Origin: Reticulascus tulasneorum | Lineage: Eukaryota; Ascomycota; Sordariomycetes; Glomerellales; Reticulascaceae | Direction: 5' to 3' | DNA: 64,000 nt | NCBI GenBank assembly: GCA_001557505.1 | Contig: LSAX01000003.1 | Coordinates: forward strand, 4,154,001-4,218,000 | Part shown: piece after piece, positions 10,341 to 22,622 of the stretch | How the letters are laid out: the number at the start of each line of letters is the position of its first letter | How positions within the stretch are numbered: the stretch's first letter is position 1 | Made by a program: the position numbers and the translations under genes | Notes under the pieces: model-generated | Seen by the model: the letters and a program-made list of their open reading frames with translations, nothing else | Databases searched by the model: none | Told to the model about the DNA's origin: nothing

Positions 10341-13270
10341 ATGCGAATCTCCCACTGGGTACCGCTTGTCGTCGCGGCTGCCTTCTCGTCTATCGCGTCT
10401 GCCGTCCCATCCTTTCCCGCCCCGGCACTCACCGGTAGCAATAGGCATGTCGACCTTGGTTCTGAGATCATTCCGGGGGCGTACATCGTCAAACTTGCCA
10501 ATGTGGCCGACGGATTGGGCAGACGAGGGCTTTCTGCAATAAGCGCCTTTCACAAACGTGCGGCGGACCTCGACTACTCAGTCCGCTATGAATATACCGA
10601 CCCCACTTACTTCTTCGGTCTATCCCTCAACGTGTTCGGTGAAACGAACGTGACAGCAGAGGCGAAATTGATGGCCATTCCCAACGTCCTCTCCGTTATC
10701 CCGATCTGGAAAATTCATCGTCCCGGTATGACTTTGTCAAACACGACTACCCAGGCAGTGCCTTCGAAGGAAAAGCGCGACGTCACGTTGCCGAAATTTG
10801 AGGCCGGTCCTTCTGCTGACGTTCTTTCCCACCTGAAGCTTTGCGATGTTGATAGGCTGCACGATCTCGGTATCAAGGGAAAGGGCATGAAAGTCGCCAT
10901 CATCGATACCGGTGTTGACTATACACATCCATCGCTGGGAGGGGGCTTTGGTCCAGGCTTCAAAGTCGGATTCGGCGCCCAATACGTATCGGATTACGAC
11001 TACTTAGATGGTCCAGACCCATTGGCAACATGCGGCGATGGAGGACATGGCACTCACGTTGCTGGTTCGTGACGCGATTCTTTCCGAACTCGGGAACCGG
11101 AAGAGCCGCTTTAAGCTAACGCGTAACAGGTATTGTCGGTATGCAGGATCCCGAAGGGTTCGGCTTTGGCATGGTCGGTGTTGCACCAGAAGCCACCATC
11201 GGCATGTACCGTGTTTTTACTTGTGACGGTTTCACCACCACAGAAATCCTTCTTCGAGCCATGATCCAGGCTGGAATTGACGGAGCGGATGTCGTCAGTA
11301 TGTCCCTTGGTGGTTTCTTCCCATTTGAGACCTATGAGCCCTTCACGGATACCACATACGGACTTTATGCCCAAAACATTGCCGTATTTGCTGCCAGCGG
11401 AAACGCCGGCCAGGCGGGACTCTATTATCCCTCATCCCCAGCAGTGGGACCCTACGCCGTCTCCATTGGTTCCGTATCCAACACGAAGTTCCCCGTCATC
11501 TACGATGGCCAAGATTCCCGTGGTAAATCGTTCCGATACGCATCCGTCTATCCTGTGCCGGCGGATCCTGAAGGCTACGATGTTTTCATGATTGGAACCG
11601 GGGTGGACCCTGAGGCTGACGACTATTCACGGGCCGGATGTGACGACACCAGCTGGAATGCTTGGTGGACTGCCAGAAAGCTAGTCACGAATCCAGCAAA
11701 GACCATCATACTGACACCCCCTAACTTTTGTGGGCCGGGCACGATGAAGTATATGTGGCAGGGATTTAAGTATGTCCTGCAATACGTCAACAACGACAGC
11801 GACCCATATGCTTCACAGAACAATCTCCCCGAACAGCTCGACGACGGTGTCTTGTACCTAAACCTCGACAACAAGAGCGGTTTGAAGATCGACGACGGAT
11901 TCAAGAAAAGCGGTGGCTATCTCAAATACAAGCTGTACTTCAACTCTGCAGCCTTTGCCAGCGTCAAACAAACCGGCGCCGGTCTCATGAGCAACTACTC
12001 CTCGATGGGCCCCACCTGGGATACTGTGGAGGTGAAGCCGCAGTTCTCTGCGCCAGGTGGAAATATCCTGTCGACGTGGCCCATGTTGAGTTCTTGGGGA
12101 GGGTATAGCATAATTTCCGGAACCTCCATGGCTACCCCATACGCCGCTGCTGCGTACGCCTTGGTCAAGTCGCAGTTCCCCAACCTAAGCGTTCAAGCTC
12201 TAAGGGAACTCTTGCAGAGCACTGCAACTCCTCTGCCGTGGGTATACGACCAATCGATCCTTTCAACGGTCGCACATCAAGGATCAGGCTTGATCAACCC
12301 TTACAATGCAATCAATTATCAGAGCACAGTTTCGCCTTCTGAATTTCGCCTCGGGGATTTGGACACCATGATCAAGACAGGCACTAACACGCATAACATC
12401 ACCATCACCAACAAGTCGACGCGATCAAAGACGTACACTATCACCCACAAAGGTGCCGGATACGTAGACTACTATCCATACCCTAATCTCCTGCCCGACT
12501 ACGCAATGGACAAAGGATTTCCGCAGTATAAGCTTTATGGAGGCGCGGATATCTCGTCAGCAACCGTCACCGTCCCAGGTGGAAAATCCGTTACAATCAA
12601 GGTGGTCATCACAGCGCCTGCCATGACAGATGAGCTGATCCACAAGGGACCTGTTTTCTCTGGCTTCTTCGTGGTAACGAACAACAACGACAAGTTCTCC
12701 ATCCCGTACCTTGGGGTACCCTTTGCACGGAGGGCGGCTCCATACCTGGATTTCACCGACGACACGGGGTTCACCCTCCCTGCTGTAGCTGCCTACACTT
12801 ACACGCCCACCCCAGATGGAAATAGCTTCACGTGGGTGCCAACCCCGAACACTGGTTTCCAAACCTACAGCTATTACGACCAGTTCCCTGTCGTTCTAGT
12901 GAGCGTGCTCCAGTTCTCGGGATACGTCCGCCTCGACATTGTACCCGCCAATACCACTTTCGTCCCAACCGTATACGGCTTCGACCCGTCTATCAAGTAC
13001 GAACTACAAGATAACCCCACGCCAACGGTGGATTACTTCCTCGGAATCCCCATCTACGGCAACCTCGCCTATGCTTACAATTTGCTACCGGGATTGAGCG
13101 AAGTGTGGTGGGACCCAACCAGTGTGGTGGCCGAAGACGGTTCGGCTATTGCCATGCCCGATGGGGATTACAGGGTTCTGATATCTGTTCTACGACTGGA
13201 TGGAGACGATACAAATCCTGCCGACTTTGAGACATGGCTCAGTCCGCTTATGAGGACTATGGCAGCATAG
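10341..13270 (+). CDS. Secreted subtilisin-like serine protease (S8), 954 aa
   Basis: Two exons, 10341-11064 and 11130-13270, with a 65-bp intron (GTTCGT donor, GTAACAG acceptor) lying just after the catalytic-His motif. Residues 1-20 are a signal peptide. Residues about 45-130 resemble an I9-type propeptide (GAYIVKLANV). The catalytic triad is complete: Asp189 in AIIDTGVDY, His236 in GHGTHVAG, Ser574 in SGTSMATP; the oxyanion Asn333 is in ASGNAG. Between His and Ser there is a long insert that probably holds a PA domain. Residues about 620-760 look like the Fn3-like domain (DUF1034) of large extracellular subtilases. This matches the Vpr / C5a-peptidase-like fungal subtilases, which degrade host or environmental protein outside the cell. 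No C-terminal GPI signal is evident. Confidence 0.93.
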
Positions 13271-13870
13271 TAAACTGGAGTGTACAACGCCGTTGTCTAA
13301 GGTTCCGGAGCCATTTTCTTCCTCAGTCTTTTCCTCCCTGGTAAAATGCGGCTTACGGATTCTTTTGGTTTTTATGAGAGTGAAAGGGGGAAGGTGAAAA
13401 TGAAATCTTGTTATGCTATCGCGATATTTGGTTTATTTTTTAATGCTCTTTAACGATTTTCGTTGGCTGTCTGGACAATAGATCTCATGGATATCCGTGG
13501 GCAAAAGAAAGGTTTTGGGAGGCGGATGGCTGAAAAATCGGGCATTTACCACAATAATATATTGTTGAACTCCTATAAAGTACGTATGGACTCATACTTA
13601 TCCGGGGTCCCATTCGGTTCTGTCATACTGTCCTGCCAGCCAAAGCCAGCCCAAGATTAACCCTTGATTGTAATGTGAGGGTTGAGTGAATAGGCCGGAG
13701 GCCGAAGCTGGGCCACTTCTGGCGAACAGTGGCGAGGTACCACGTGACTCAAAGACGAAATAGTGTGTATATTGACATGCTCCTTTCGGCTACCAAAGCA
13801 TCTGCGGGTGTTATCACTCCACTTGATTTACCATCCACCTTTCCACTTTGCTTAGATCACCATTTTAAGA
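13271..13870. other. Intergenic, no gene seen
   Basis: Contains the 3' region of the protease gene and the leader of the next gene on the same strand. A 65-codon open stretch at 13463-13660 has no supporting features. Confidence 0.45.
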
Positions 13871-15078
13871 ATGCCCAACCCTCTATATAAATGGCTCAGC
13901 AAGCAGCTCTCATCCCGCAGAGGCCGGCCACAGCTCCCGCTGCTTCCCGGCACCAGGTCTTCCACCCTCACACCCATCCCCAACCCGGTCTTACCATACA
14001 ACGGCTCGCCTTTCCAGCACGTGCCGCATGAGATCCGTCGCCAGATTCTAATCTATGCCTTTGGTGCCAAGACCATACATATTGATTTGTCTTTCACTCA
14101 TCCCCCCATCCCACTAACGACCATACCGGCGTATCCCGCCCACTGTAACCGCAACGTCAGCCGCCAACTCACGCAGAAGATGCCACAGCTACTGGTAAAA
14201 ACGGACAAGTTTAAACCTCGGCGATGGTGCTGGTTTAGCTCTGTCTGCCACCGCGATAGTCCTGGTGGGCCTAGTTGGCATCGGGTGACAGCCTGCGATG
14301 ACTATTGTAATCGCGGGGCGGGAGATTGGTGTGACTGTTGGCCTGGAGTGTTTCCAGACAAGTGTTTTGTTGGAGTTATGGGCTGGCTTTTGACATGCCG
14401 GCAGGCGTGAGTACCTATAATCTTTGTATGTGACGAAGCTCACATTCAGGAAGATACGCAGAAGGCTTAGACGTCTTATACTCAACCAACACAATGCACA
14501 TACAGGATATGGTCATCCTTCGTCACGCTCACGAGCTCTTTCCACCTCAACGATGGGCAAGTATCTCATCCCTTGAGATAGTCTGGCATCTCTTCCCATT
14601 CCGTGAGGCCAAGTCGACCGATCCTCCAGATTCCGATGGTTCGTCAATGAGGCACTTGTTAACTTCCATCCCAACTGTCCTCACCAATATCAAAACGCTA
14701 TACCTTTCGCTACAAGGCGATTTATGGCCGGCAGGCCTGGTTTCAGACGAAAAACGCTACAAAATCACCGAGGAAACTATCATGGCTCCAATCGAAGCGA
14801 TGCTGAGGACGCTCAGCGCAAGCATACGGGAGATCACCATTGCAATACCAAGCAGCATGTACCACCCACGACGAGATCAAGCAAAAAAAGATGGCCGAGT
14901 TGTAGAGCAGCGTATCTACCAGCAAAAGGAGCGGCACTGGCGCGATTTGCCTAGGTCCTCTAGTGCTTCGGGCTATTGGGTTCAACTCGGCCGAAAGGAT
15001 ATGAGAAATCCCATGGCTTACTGTTTCGGTAGTAAACCAGCCGATGACGACGAGGATCAGGTTCTATATTCTGCGTAA
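13871..15078 (+). CDS. DUF7730 domain protein, 386 aa
   Basis: Two exons: 13871-14406 and 14454-15078, joined over a 47-bp intron (GTGAGT donor, GAAG acceptor), giving 386 aa. Residues about 46-65 (SPFQHVPHEIRRQILIYAFG) are the F-box-like opening of the DUF7730 family. The exon junction restores its second hallmark, LLTCRQAYAEGLDVLYSTNT, at about 174-193. The middle contains a Trp/Cys-rich loop. The second half reads as helices and strands, ending in an Asp/Glu-rich tail. The family is abundant in filamentous ascomycetes and may bind partners like an F-box protein, but no function is demonstrated. AATAAA at about 15235 is a possible polyadenylation signal. Confidence 0.8.
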
Positions 15079-15860
15079 TTCACATCACATAGTCTGTAAT
15101 ATGCGATAATACTGGTTTACTGCGATCCGAATTCAGAAATTCCTTGGGAGTTGGATTCGATATATGATTTTGGCCATTTACTTGCGGGTTCTACATCTAG
15201 TCTGTATTGGAGTTATGATATGACCGTTTTGGGGAATAAACCCAGGTTGGCTAATAGAACCGTTTTAAGTAATATGGCTGTTTGAGAAGAGGCTACTCTA
15301 TACTTACTAGATGACTGCACAGCCTATTGAAACTTGTCAACCTGGGAATGCTGCATGACTTGCCCTACACCACCCAGTTCCCGAAATCCGGCACCTGGGC
15401 GGAGTTGTGTTGTCAGTCAGTGTCTGTGATTGGCGCCATTTCAACCACATTCTGACGACCTTCATTCTTGTCGGCTTTACAGTGAGCGCTGATGGAACTG
15501 TTTCCCATGGTAAACTCCTCTTCTCCAATATTTCTGCAAGTCAGAATTCCGACTAGCTGCATGGTGGCCAATACGCTGGCAACGGACAAGTCCGAACTGC
15601 ATTGTGCGAGAATGGCGACAAGTAGCTGCAGCGAGACTGTGTCCATGTACAGTCGGTTAGAGAGAGGTAAGCAATCCCTCTTGGCAATGTCTTCTCCCGT
15701 TTCGCTTTGCAAGCTCGCAATTTTTGAGAAGAACCATGGTTTCACGGCAAGGAGTGCATCTAACAACAAATGCATATATAAACGTTGGGATGCCCTAACA
15801 AAGGACAAATTCTTCATCGACATTACATACGACTCAGATCTGTCATCTCTTGGATTTACC
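15079..15860. other. Intergenic region upstream of small secreted protein
   Basis: Open frames on both strands overlap here (for example 15492-15860 on +, in frame with the following gene), but none shows a motif. The in-frame extension is judged untranslated because the signal peptide at 15861 marks the true start. A TATA-like tatataaacg sits at 15775-15784. Confidence 0.45.
15775..15784 (+). promoter_or_regulatory. TATA-like box of the small secreted protein gene
   Basis: tatataaacg about 80 bp upstream of ATG 15861, followed by a CT/CA-rich leader. Supports starting the protein at 15861 rather than at the far upstream in-frame Met. Confidence 0.5.
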
Positions 15861-16308
15861 ATGCGTTCTCAGCTCTTCCTACGTGGCCTCTTCCTTGCAG
15901 CAGGCATATCCACTGCCCAGGCTATCATCCGAGCCTCCCTTCATGATCATCTAGATTGCCAGCGAGGAGATTGGACGCCGGCTAGCATGCCTCGTGGTCA
16001 ATGCCATTCATATGAGACCATACTTTCTGGTTGGGTCACTATTGATTCTAACAACGATTGCCTCTTCCTCTATGGTGAGGGTCACTGCGAGTCACTCAGT
16101 CTGATTGACGTGATGGACGGGGGCACACCGTGCAGGAACTTCCCAAGAATTGTCCAGAGCTCTATGGTCAGAAGCTGTAACGAGGCTTGTAAGTGAATTT
16201 CATTCTCTAGCTACATGGGTGGTCTGTATACTAACACGACAATTGGCAGACAGCGACTGGTCGCGCAGTTTACGCGCTAGACATCTGGACTGGCTAGTCA
16301 GCTTGTAG
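15861..16308 (+). CDS. Small secreted six-cysteine protein, 128 aa
   Basis: Two exons, 15861-16188 and 16250-16308, joined over a 61-bp intron (GTAAGT donor, GGCAG acceptor); the spliced frame encodes 128 aa. ATG 15861 begins a clear signal peptide (MRSQLFLRGLFLAAGISTAQA, cleavage near residue 21). The mature part of about 107 residues contains six spaced Cys, enough for three disulphides, and acidic loops. The small size, secretion signal and even Cys number are what is called a candidate effector or secreted antimicrobial/adhesion protein in plant- or insect-associated fungi. I recognise no named family. Without splicing the frame stops at 16196, which would lose the C-terminal 20 residues. 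Confidence 0.7.
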
Positions 16309-17480
16309 AAGATATCAGGAGTCCAGGACAGTTGACACTCATCTCTGCCGATCAATCCACCTCGAAAGGTCATAGGACATAATTCTGGTTATCTTTGCTC
16401 TTGAGGTAAGAGACGATATGAGACATTCAATTTCTTTTTTCATTCTCACACTCTCTGTTGTTATTCGAAATCTATCTTTAAAACAATATATACTATATTG
16501 AGGCAACTTGCTTATGGTCAATATCGCAGCTATTCAGACAGCCTATCTGCTTCTGCCTGAAAGTTGCCTCTTTCCCATACTACCCACAGTGACCAAGAAC
16601 CGATCGTATGTAAATTGTGCTAGACAGCACAGCACTATAGCTGCTCATTTGAGCCGCCATAGTCTCGATTGTCGCTGAACTGCTCATGATCCAAATACCA
16701 AGAGAGTGGGCTCCATCACTACTGTAAATACTATCCAAACTGCTACCACCACCAGATTTATTGTCGTGGTTGCTTGTTGCTGAGCCAGATACGTCATAAC
16801 ATCATTGCCGCCCTTTGACTGGATATAGTGTGACGATGCACAGACGCTCGGCATCCAGATTGATCATGCTGATGAGAGGTGCCTGAGTGGGTAAAAAGAT
16901 TTGGTTTGGATCAGGCGTGTTTGTTTGTTTTCTCGCTAATATCTGTGGTGACCAGAACAATGGTGTGGGTGCTCGACCTTGATGACGGGACGCTGATCAA
17001 GGTACTGGGGGATAATCTTGGTCACGATTTGGCCGATGTTATCGATTAGCTCCCTATGGTTGTGCCAGATCTCGGAACGAGCCCTGCCCAGGAAGAGTTT
17101 CGAGTTCAAGAACCTGCTGGTAATTGATGGCCGAAATTTATATCAGGGTACAACCCGACTTGCAAACATTGAAGCACTGCCATCCAGGGATGTGCACATA
17201 TCAAGCTGGCATTTAAAAAGCGTGCGTAGAGAAACCCCAGAAACAGTTATTAGTCTCCTGCCATATATATCCCGTTTCATGGAGACTTATCGCTAGAATA
17301 CAACCGTTTGAGGATCTGTAAGGAGAAAAGAAATCGTATTAATCAATCTGAGAGTTGCTAACTTGTCAAGAAAAACTGCTCAATGAAATGGACAGACACG
17401 AAAACAAAATGAGAAGATGATAGTCATAGCCATTCCTATTCAATAGTCCCATGAATATCTCGAACATCAACCCCAAGCGC
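16309..17480. other. Intergenic, with one coding-looking block
   Basis: No complete gene seen. A block on - (16936-17133) has coding composition and is listed separately. The + strand frame 17018-17296 overlaps it and is probably its shadow. Confidence 0.4.
16936..17133 (-). pseudogene. Coding-looking block, possible gene relic
   Basis: About 66 codons are open on -, ending in TAG at 16936. Third positions are strongly C/G- and pyrimidine-biased, and the text reads like a helical protein (SEIWHNHRELIDNIGQIV, then KIIPQYLDQRPVIKV). There is no ATG, and a stop lies immediately upstream. A short exon (acceptor such as TTACCAG near 17120) or a truncated relic are both possible. I do not recognise the family. 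Confidence 0.22.
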
Positions 17481-19104
17481 TTAGAACCCATTGGTCTTGC
17501 CGTTCTCGAGCAGGTCAATGCCAGGTTTGCCGCTGAATTCTCTTGCATCATCTATGTTGAGAAGACCTCGTTCAGTTGCTGGAATGGCATTGAATGCTTG
17601 CTTCCACGCTTTTTTAGCGTCGCTTAGCTTGATCGGGGTGGTGCTGGTGAAATCCATGGTCAAGATGACCGTGTGGGTATCGTATATAGGAGCTCCAGGG
17701 GAAAGAGACCCGTCCCTCAAGGATTTCTGGATAGCGGCCACGATGCTGGTCCACTTAGGAACGCTGAAACCAGTAGCAACGTGGCATCCGCCGGTGAACT
17801 TGGTAGTTGTAATCAATACATCGGGAGTTTCTGGAGGACTGGTTGAAACCAGTGGATAAAGGTCCGCGTCTTGTGAGAGAGGGACATATTCAATTGCGAG
17901 AGTGTTGAATAGCCCCAGAAGTGCAGTTAACGTCTTCTCTTGCGCAGAATGACCGGCGATTAGGTCGACAGACGGGGAAGCCACGTCAAGCCTGGCCAAA
18001 ACAGACAGTGAAGTTGGCGAATGCTCTGTCTCGTCGAAATATAAGTCACTAGCTCTGGGTCAGAGGATCACTTTTCACTGGAGTCTCTTCATCTCGAGGC
18101 CTACAGGTAGGATGGGCGAGCTTGCTTGAGGTATGTACTCAGCCGCTGAGCGTAATTGCGCACTGCATAGTCACTGAACATCTTGTTTGAGAGATTGCTG
18201 CAGCGGAATGCAATAGGCGAAGAATAACTGGCCCCGGCCGAAGAAAATCTTGAGAGGGCTGGCAAGTCATTGCCGTTGGCTGCCGAAGGATTGTGCTTGC
18301 CGGGATCCGACAAATACGACCACCATTGGGCTTCGCCTGTCCCATCTGCGCATTTCCCCTATTTCGAATCGAGTTAGTCCGGTCTGCTTCACCTTGAGAA
18401 GTACTTACCCAACTGATGAACTTCGTATACTCGTTGTCGCCGAACGAAACCAACCATGGTGTTGACCACTGATGGAAAATCACGCTGTCGCTTGCAGTAT
18501 CGTCTTCCCAAGAGAGCTGTGAGGTTGTAAGCTGGAGGAATCATATCTATCATTGGAGCACCGACAATGAATGTGTTTGCCACTTTGTAGGATCGATGAG
18601 TAAGCCCAGACTTGGGTTTCGTATCCGCATAAATACAGTTGTAACTGGAGGTACCAGCACCAGTGGAACACCATATGGTATTTTTCCACTTGCTGGGAAG
18701 GTTCAATGTACCAAATGAACCTGCAGGAAAGCCGCTGGGAGCGGGTGTCATGGGCGGCATGTCTTTGACCGTCACACCTGATGAGGGCGTCGTCCAGTCA
18801 CAAACAAAGCCATTCTTGATATCCTGCAGAGTAGTGCCAACTTGAACCTGTGAAGTCTTAAGTCTTCAGAGCGTAAGAGAAGCGTCGTGTTGTCTCTCAC
18901 CAGAGCTCCATCCACCAGACTTTGAGCAGCACCAATACGATATGCTTCCACCCACTCGAGCGTGTTTCGGGCACTCAATTCATCTGAGGTTTTGCTTTGG
19001 AAAACAACATTGGCAACGCCATTGACATTTCTAGCGAAGGTCAAGGTTCCCAAGTCGCTGAGAACACTGGGTTCGATATAGATGATGAGCTGGTAATCGG
19101 ACAT
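17481..19104 (-). CDS. Unrecognised five-exon protein, about 467 aa
   Basis: A frame-consistent model: exons 19104-18901, 18847-18584, 18516-18409, 18358-18105 and 18054-17481. Introns 1, 3 and 4 have donors GTGAGA, GTAAGT and GTAGGC with CACAG, AATAG and CCAG acceptors. Intron 2 is weakest: donor GTGGCA, acceptor CTCACAG or, 15 bp earlier, CTCCAG (both in frame), which would add five residues. The product is about 467-472 aa with no signal peptide or membrane segment. Exon 1 encodes a strand-rich start (MSDYQLIIYIEPSVLSDL). Conspicuous parts are SVIFHQWSTPWLVSFGDNEY in exon 3 and a C-terminal DFTSTTPIKLSDAKKAWKQA. I recognise no domain. A TATA box at 19235-19242 supports the start. Because four introns splice cleanly, the gene is probably intact. 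Confidence 0.6.
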
Positions 19105-19234
19105 GTTTTGATTGATGCCTGAATAGGAAAAGTGAATTGTCTGATTAGGACTCTGGACTATGATATTTCTGCTGGGTTGTCGTCTCTGTATTTGAAGATG
19201 AAGCGAGAGGCTTTGAGGTCGGATATTTCTCCTA

Positions 19235-19242
19235 CTTATAGT
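19235..19242 (-). promoter_or_regulatory. TATA-like box of the five-exon gene
   Basis: On -, aactataagtag lies about 130 bp upstream of ATG 19104, with a CT-rich leader between. Position-based inference. Confidence 0.4.
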
Positions 19243-21422
19243 TTTTGGCTTCCAGAGATCTGCTTTGGGATATCATGGTCCTCTTTCGACTTTGTCCTCC
19301 ATCTCAAGCCGAGCTTCGAAGCCAACAAGAGCCTCGATTGCCCAGTTCTTAATCTCAGCTTGGTCCAGGACAGCCAAGAATACCGAAGTGTGGTCTTATC
19401 AGCGCCTCTTCCTTCCAGCTCAATAGTTGATGCTGAGAAGCGCCAATAGTTGGTCCAGAGAAAATTGCATCCCGTACTTCAGCTAGACAGGAACACGCCG
19501 TCGAAGTTCCATCTTCACCACTCAAGGTGATATGAAGCGTCTCGCATGACGCCACTGTGCAGACTATTGAGTATATAATGCAGATGGCTTCTTACAAAGT
19601 TCGTCTCTCGTTGTTCAGCTTGTCGGGAAGAGCAAACTTTACTATATCCATCAAGGAGTAAAGCCACCACAGCTCCTCTCCTTAAAGTTCAGTCGGAAAC
19701 CCGATTTGGCTATGCCAGAGTCAGTATACTACAGAGAAGCCACAAACAGCCTCTGCGTTACTTGAAGCCAAAGTATCCTTCAATCAGTAAAGTGGCTTGC
19801 TAGACAACCCAAAACGGACTGAATCACAAGTTCGCATCTCAACTTGAATCTACCAAGGTCCACGTGCTCTTTTCAGTCGATTGGACAGGATGCCAGTCGG
19901 CTTTGAGTTTCAACATACTCAAGCATCGTTAGAGCCCGAATCATCGCTGCGGATTTTGCAGCCCCGGAGCTAGTGCTGAACCGGAGAGACCGTGCTTCCC
20001 GTGGATAGCGCAATGCAGCCTTTCAGCCCTGTTTCCGGTGTGGACAAGACATCTTAGCTGCAGGTCGAGAATGCGGGATGTGATAGCGTCGGTGCGTGCT
20101 TAAATGTGGCGTCCTGTGTATTGGACTGTGTGGTATAAGAAAGCGCCCGTTTGGCAAATCCAACCACCGTGTTTAAAAACCAGGAGGAACATATTTGACC
20201 ATGGATTTGCTACAGTACTATAGACATGTTGTAGTTCGTTCTACTTGTACAATAGCAGCACCTCGTTCGCAACCGCAAGGCCAAGATGCGAGACGCTATC
20301 GTCTTCGAGTCCCATCCTCATAACCTGGGCCTTCATACCGATCTGGGATACTCCGCGGTAAGTTGCATATGTGAAGCCGCCACAATCTAGTCGACCAGCC
20401 ATCTGGTCTATTGGCGAACGGCATATGCCAGGTGACCATTCCGCTTCTAGTAGACCAGCGCCACCGCCAATTCAGCTGGCCATACTTCCTTGCTTGCTTT
20501 ATTTTGGGCCATTACTTGCTCCCCCACTTTCCCAGTCACAGACAGCTGTGACTATGGCCTGAAGAAAGTTCAGCAGCCCTCCAGGGAAGCCAGGAAAAGA
20601 CATCTGGATTGAGCAGTCAATATGTGGGATATACAGGATGAAATGAAAAGGGCTTTGTTTATCCTGTGTGCAAAGAAAAAGACTTTAGTCGTCTAGACTA
20701 GACTTGAGATCGGGCAATGGGTCTAACAGATCTAGTGGAGTTGTATAGTCGTCGCTTTGAAAGTGATGGACAAAGTAAAACATCCTGAACTCTCCAGTCA
20801 CATCCCTCTTAATATCTCCGCCCAATCATTGCCTTCCTTGGAAAAATATGTCCTTATGATTTTCTCATCATCCAAACCACAAGCGACACCTTTTCGAAAT
20901 TTTGTTTCCCTGGGGCAATGAGACTGGATGAGAGCTATGCCATCAATGAGAATATCAATGTGGTAGCTCAAGCTTCATATTTCGGGTTCTTGGCTATCTT
21001 TAGTCGTACAGAAACTGTTCTTAATTGTGTAGGGAATATAAGACTCACAGGTAATAGTAACGAAAGCTTGAAAGTTTGGTGAGATTCCTGGCGAGTTCTG
21101 CAGGGTGTGCTGAGACCGCAGAGATGGTTCGCAAAATGGAGCCGCGCCTCTCGACTGGACCAACATTTTATGGCGTGGGGACGCAACTTGACTCAGCCAA
21201 TCCACAAGCTCTTACCCAGCCCCAACGCCTCCAACACGGCCGCGAACCGCCACTGGCTAACCTGAGATCTTGTGAGCCTGTGCAGAAGCGACACAGCTTC
21301 ATTCACTATCTAGTGACTCTAGGACTGTGCTCTTCCAATACAGGTTCGCGTCTCCATTGTATGGACTCCCAAGCCCGTCTCTTCCCCGCCTTTGCTGTTC
21401 GTTATTTTACTGGCGCATTATC
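19243..21422. other. 2.2 kb without a supported gene
   Basis: A short - frame at 19355-19555 and its + counterpart at 19132-19449 both look partly protein-like, but neither can be extended by good splice sites. A + ATG at 20286 is followed by 24 plausible codons and a GTAAGT at 20361, which might be the first exon of a gene I cannot complete. No repeats or RNA genes noticed. Confidence 0.4.
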
Positions 21423-22622
21423 ATGATGTCTCTTGAAAATCTGGACCAAGACCACTTGGCGCCATTACTTCGAGCTTTGACGAATCTTCTGTCAATAGAC
21501 GTCGCCGAGTTGACGTATGCGCAAATCGGCGATGGGATCCCAACCAAAGACAGCTACCATGAGTCTCATTGGAATCTTAATGGACTACCGGTGCTGAACC
21601 ATCTTAAGCTTTGTGAGGGTGTTCTAGAACAGACGAGGAAGTTCCGATCGAGCTTCGATGCGATGTCATTGGTGTTTGAGTCAAAGGCAAGTGTTTGTTC
21701 GGAAGTCCAGGATATTCATGCTAACTTTAACAATCGACCCAAAGACTGTCCAGGCATTTCAGGACACAGTTCCAAGCTCGATTGCATTCAGCCTACGACT
21801 GATAGAGCTGCTATCAATCTCTTGTCACCAAATTGCTGTATACCTTTACCGTCTAGATGGTGGAATACACAAACATTCAGAGCACGAAGTTTGGCTCTCG
21901 AAAAGGCTAGAAGCAATCCCACTTGAGATACCCTGGGAGCGGAGGGCGTTGCCACCACCGACTCTCTTTTACAATAACTACTACAGAGACTACGAACAAT
22001 ACCCCAATGGTGTCGCTGACGTTGTGGGTTATTGGGCAGAGACCAAGATATTCGGTGGCGTTGTTCTTTTTGACCGTGGGGAGACAGACGAGGAAGTGAG
22101 TATTGTGCAGTTCAGTTTGGGATTCTTAGTTCTAAACATCTTCTACAGTGTGATGGAATGTACTTACATGGCGATATTCGGAAGGGGGGATACACCATCT
22201 ACCCTCCGACAGAAGCACAATTCGCAGCCCTAACCGAGTTTCTACTCGCCCCATCTCCAGACCAATCCCGGTGCCCTCTTCCTATACTTGGGACTAGAGA
22301 GAATCGATATCGTTGGGATCCTTATGAAGCCATGGCTTATTATCACATCTTCCGCGACCGATATGAGCGTGCACTGTCTGAAGACTACAGAGCTCCAGAC
22401 AGACGTTCAGGTAAAGACTATCCAGAAATTGACGACGAGTTTATTGTTTTCGAGCAGCAGACGGCGGAAAGGGAAGGACACCCAGTGGACAGGGAGGCGT
22501 TGGCTGCAGCCCAAGAACGACTCCGTCACATTACCCCGTCATCGCGTTCGTGGTGGTGGACGAAGCCGACAAAGATGGAAAAGAGAATGGCAGGGAAGCC
22601 GCCGTATTTCTTTGATCCGTAG
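21423..22622 (+). CDS. Hypothetical protein, 362 aa, with a GC-AG intron
   Basis: Three exons: 21423-21686, 21745-22095 and 22149-22622; all junctions are phase 0. Intron 1 (58 bp) has the rarer GC donor in an otherwise perfect context (AAG|GCAAGT), with GCTAAC as branch site and CCAAAG as acceptor. Intron 2 (53 bp) is GTGAGT...CTACAG. The product starts with two Met codons (21423 and 21426). It has no signal peptide. The middle is rich in aromatics (NNYYRDYEQYPNGVADVVGY, EEC|DGMYLHGDIR), and the C-terminus is acidic, then Trp-rich (SWWWTKP). The splice pattern and codon use support a real gene. It looks like a lineage-specific fungal protein of unknown function. Confidence 0.7.

Noticed and set aside
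19132..19555. Overlapping frames on + and - that both look partly protein-like
   Set aside because: Neither can be extended by good splice sites, and the region is the promoter side of the five-exon gene.
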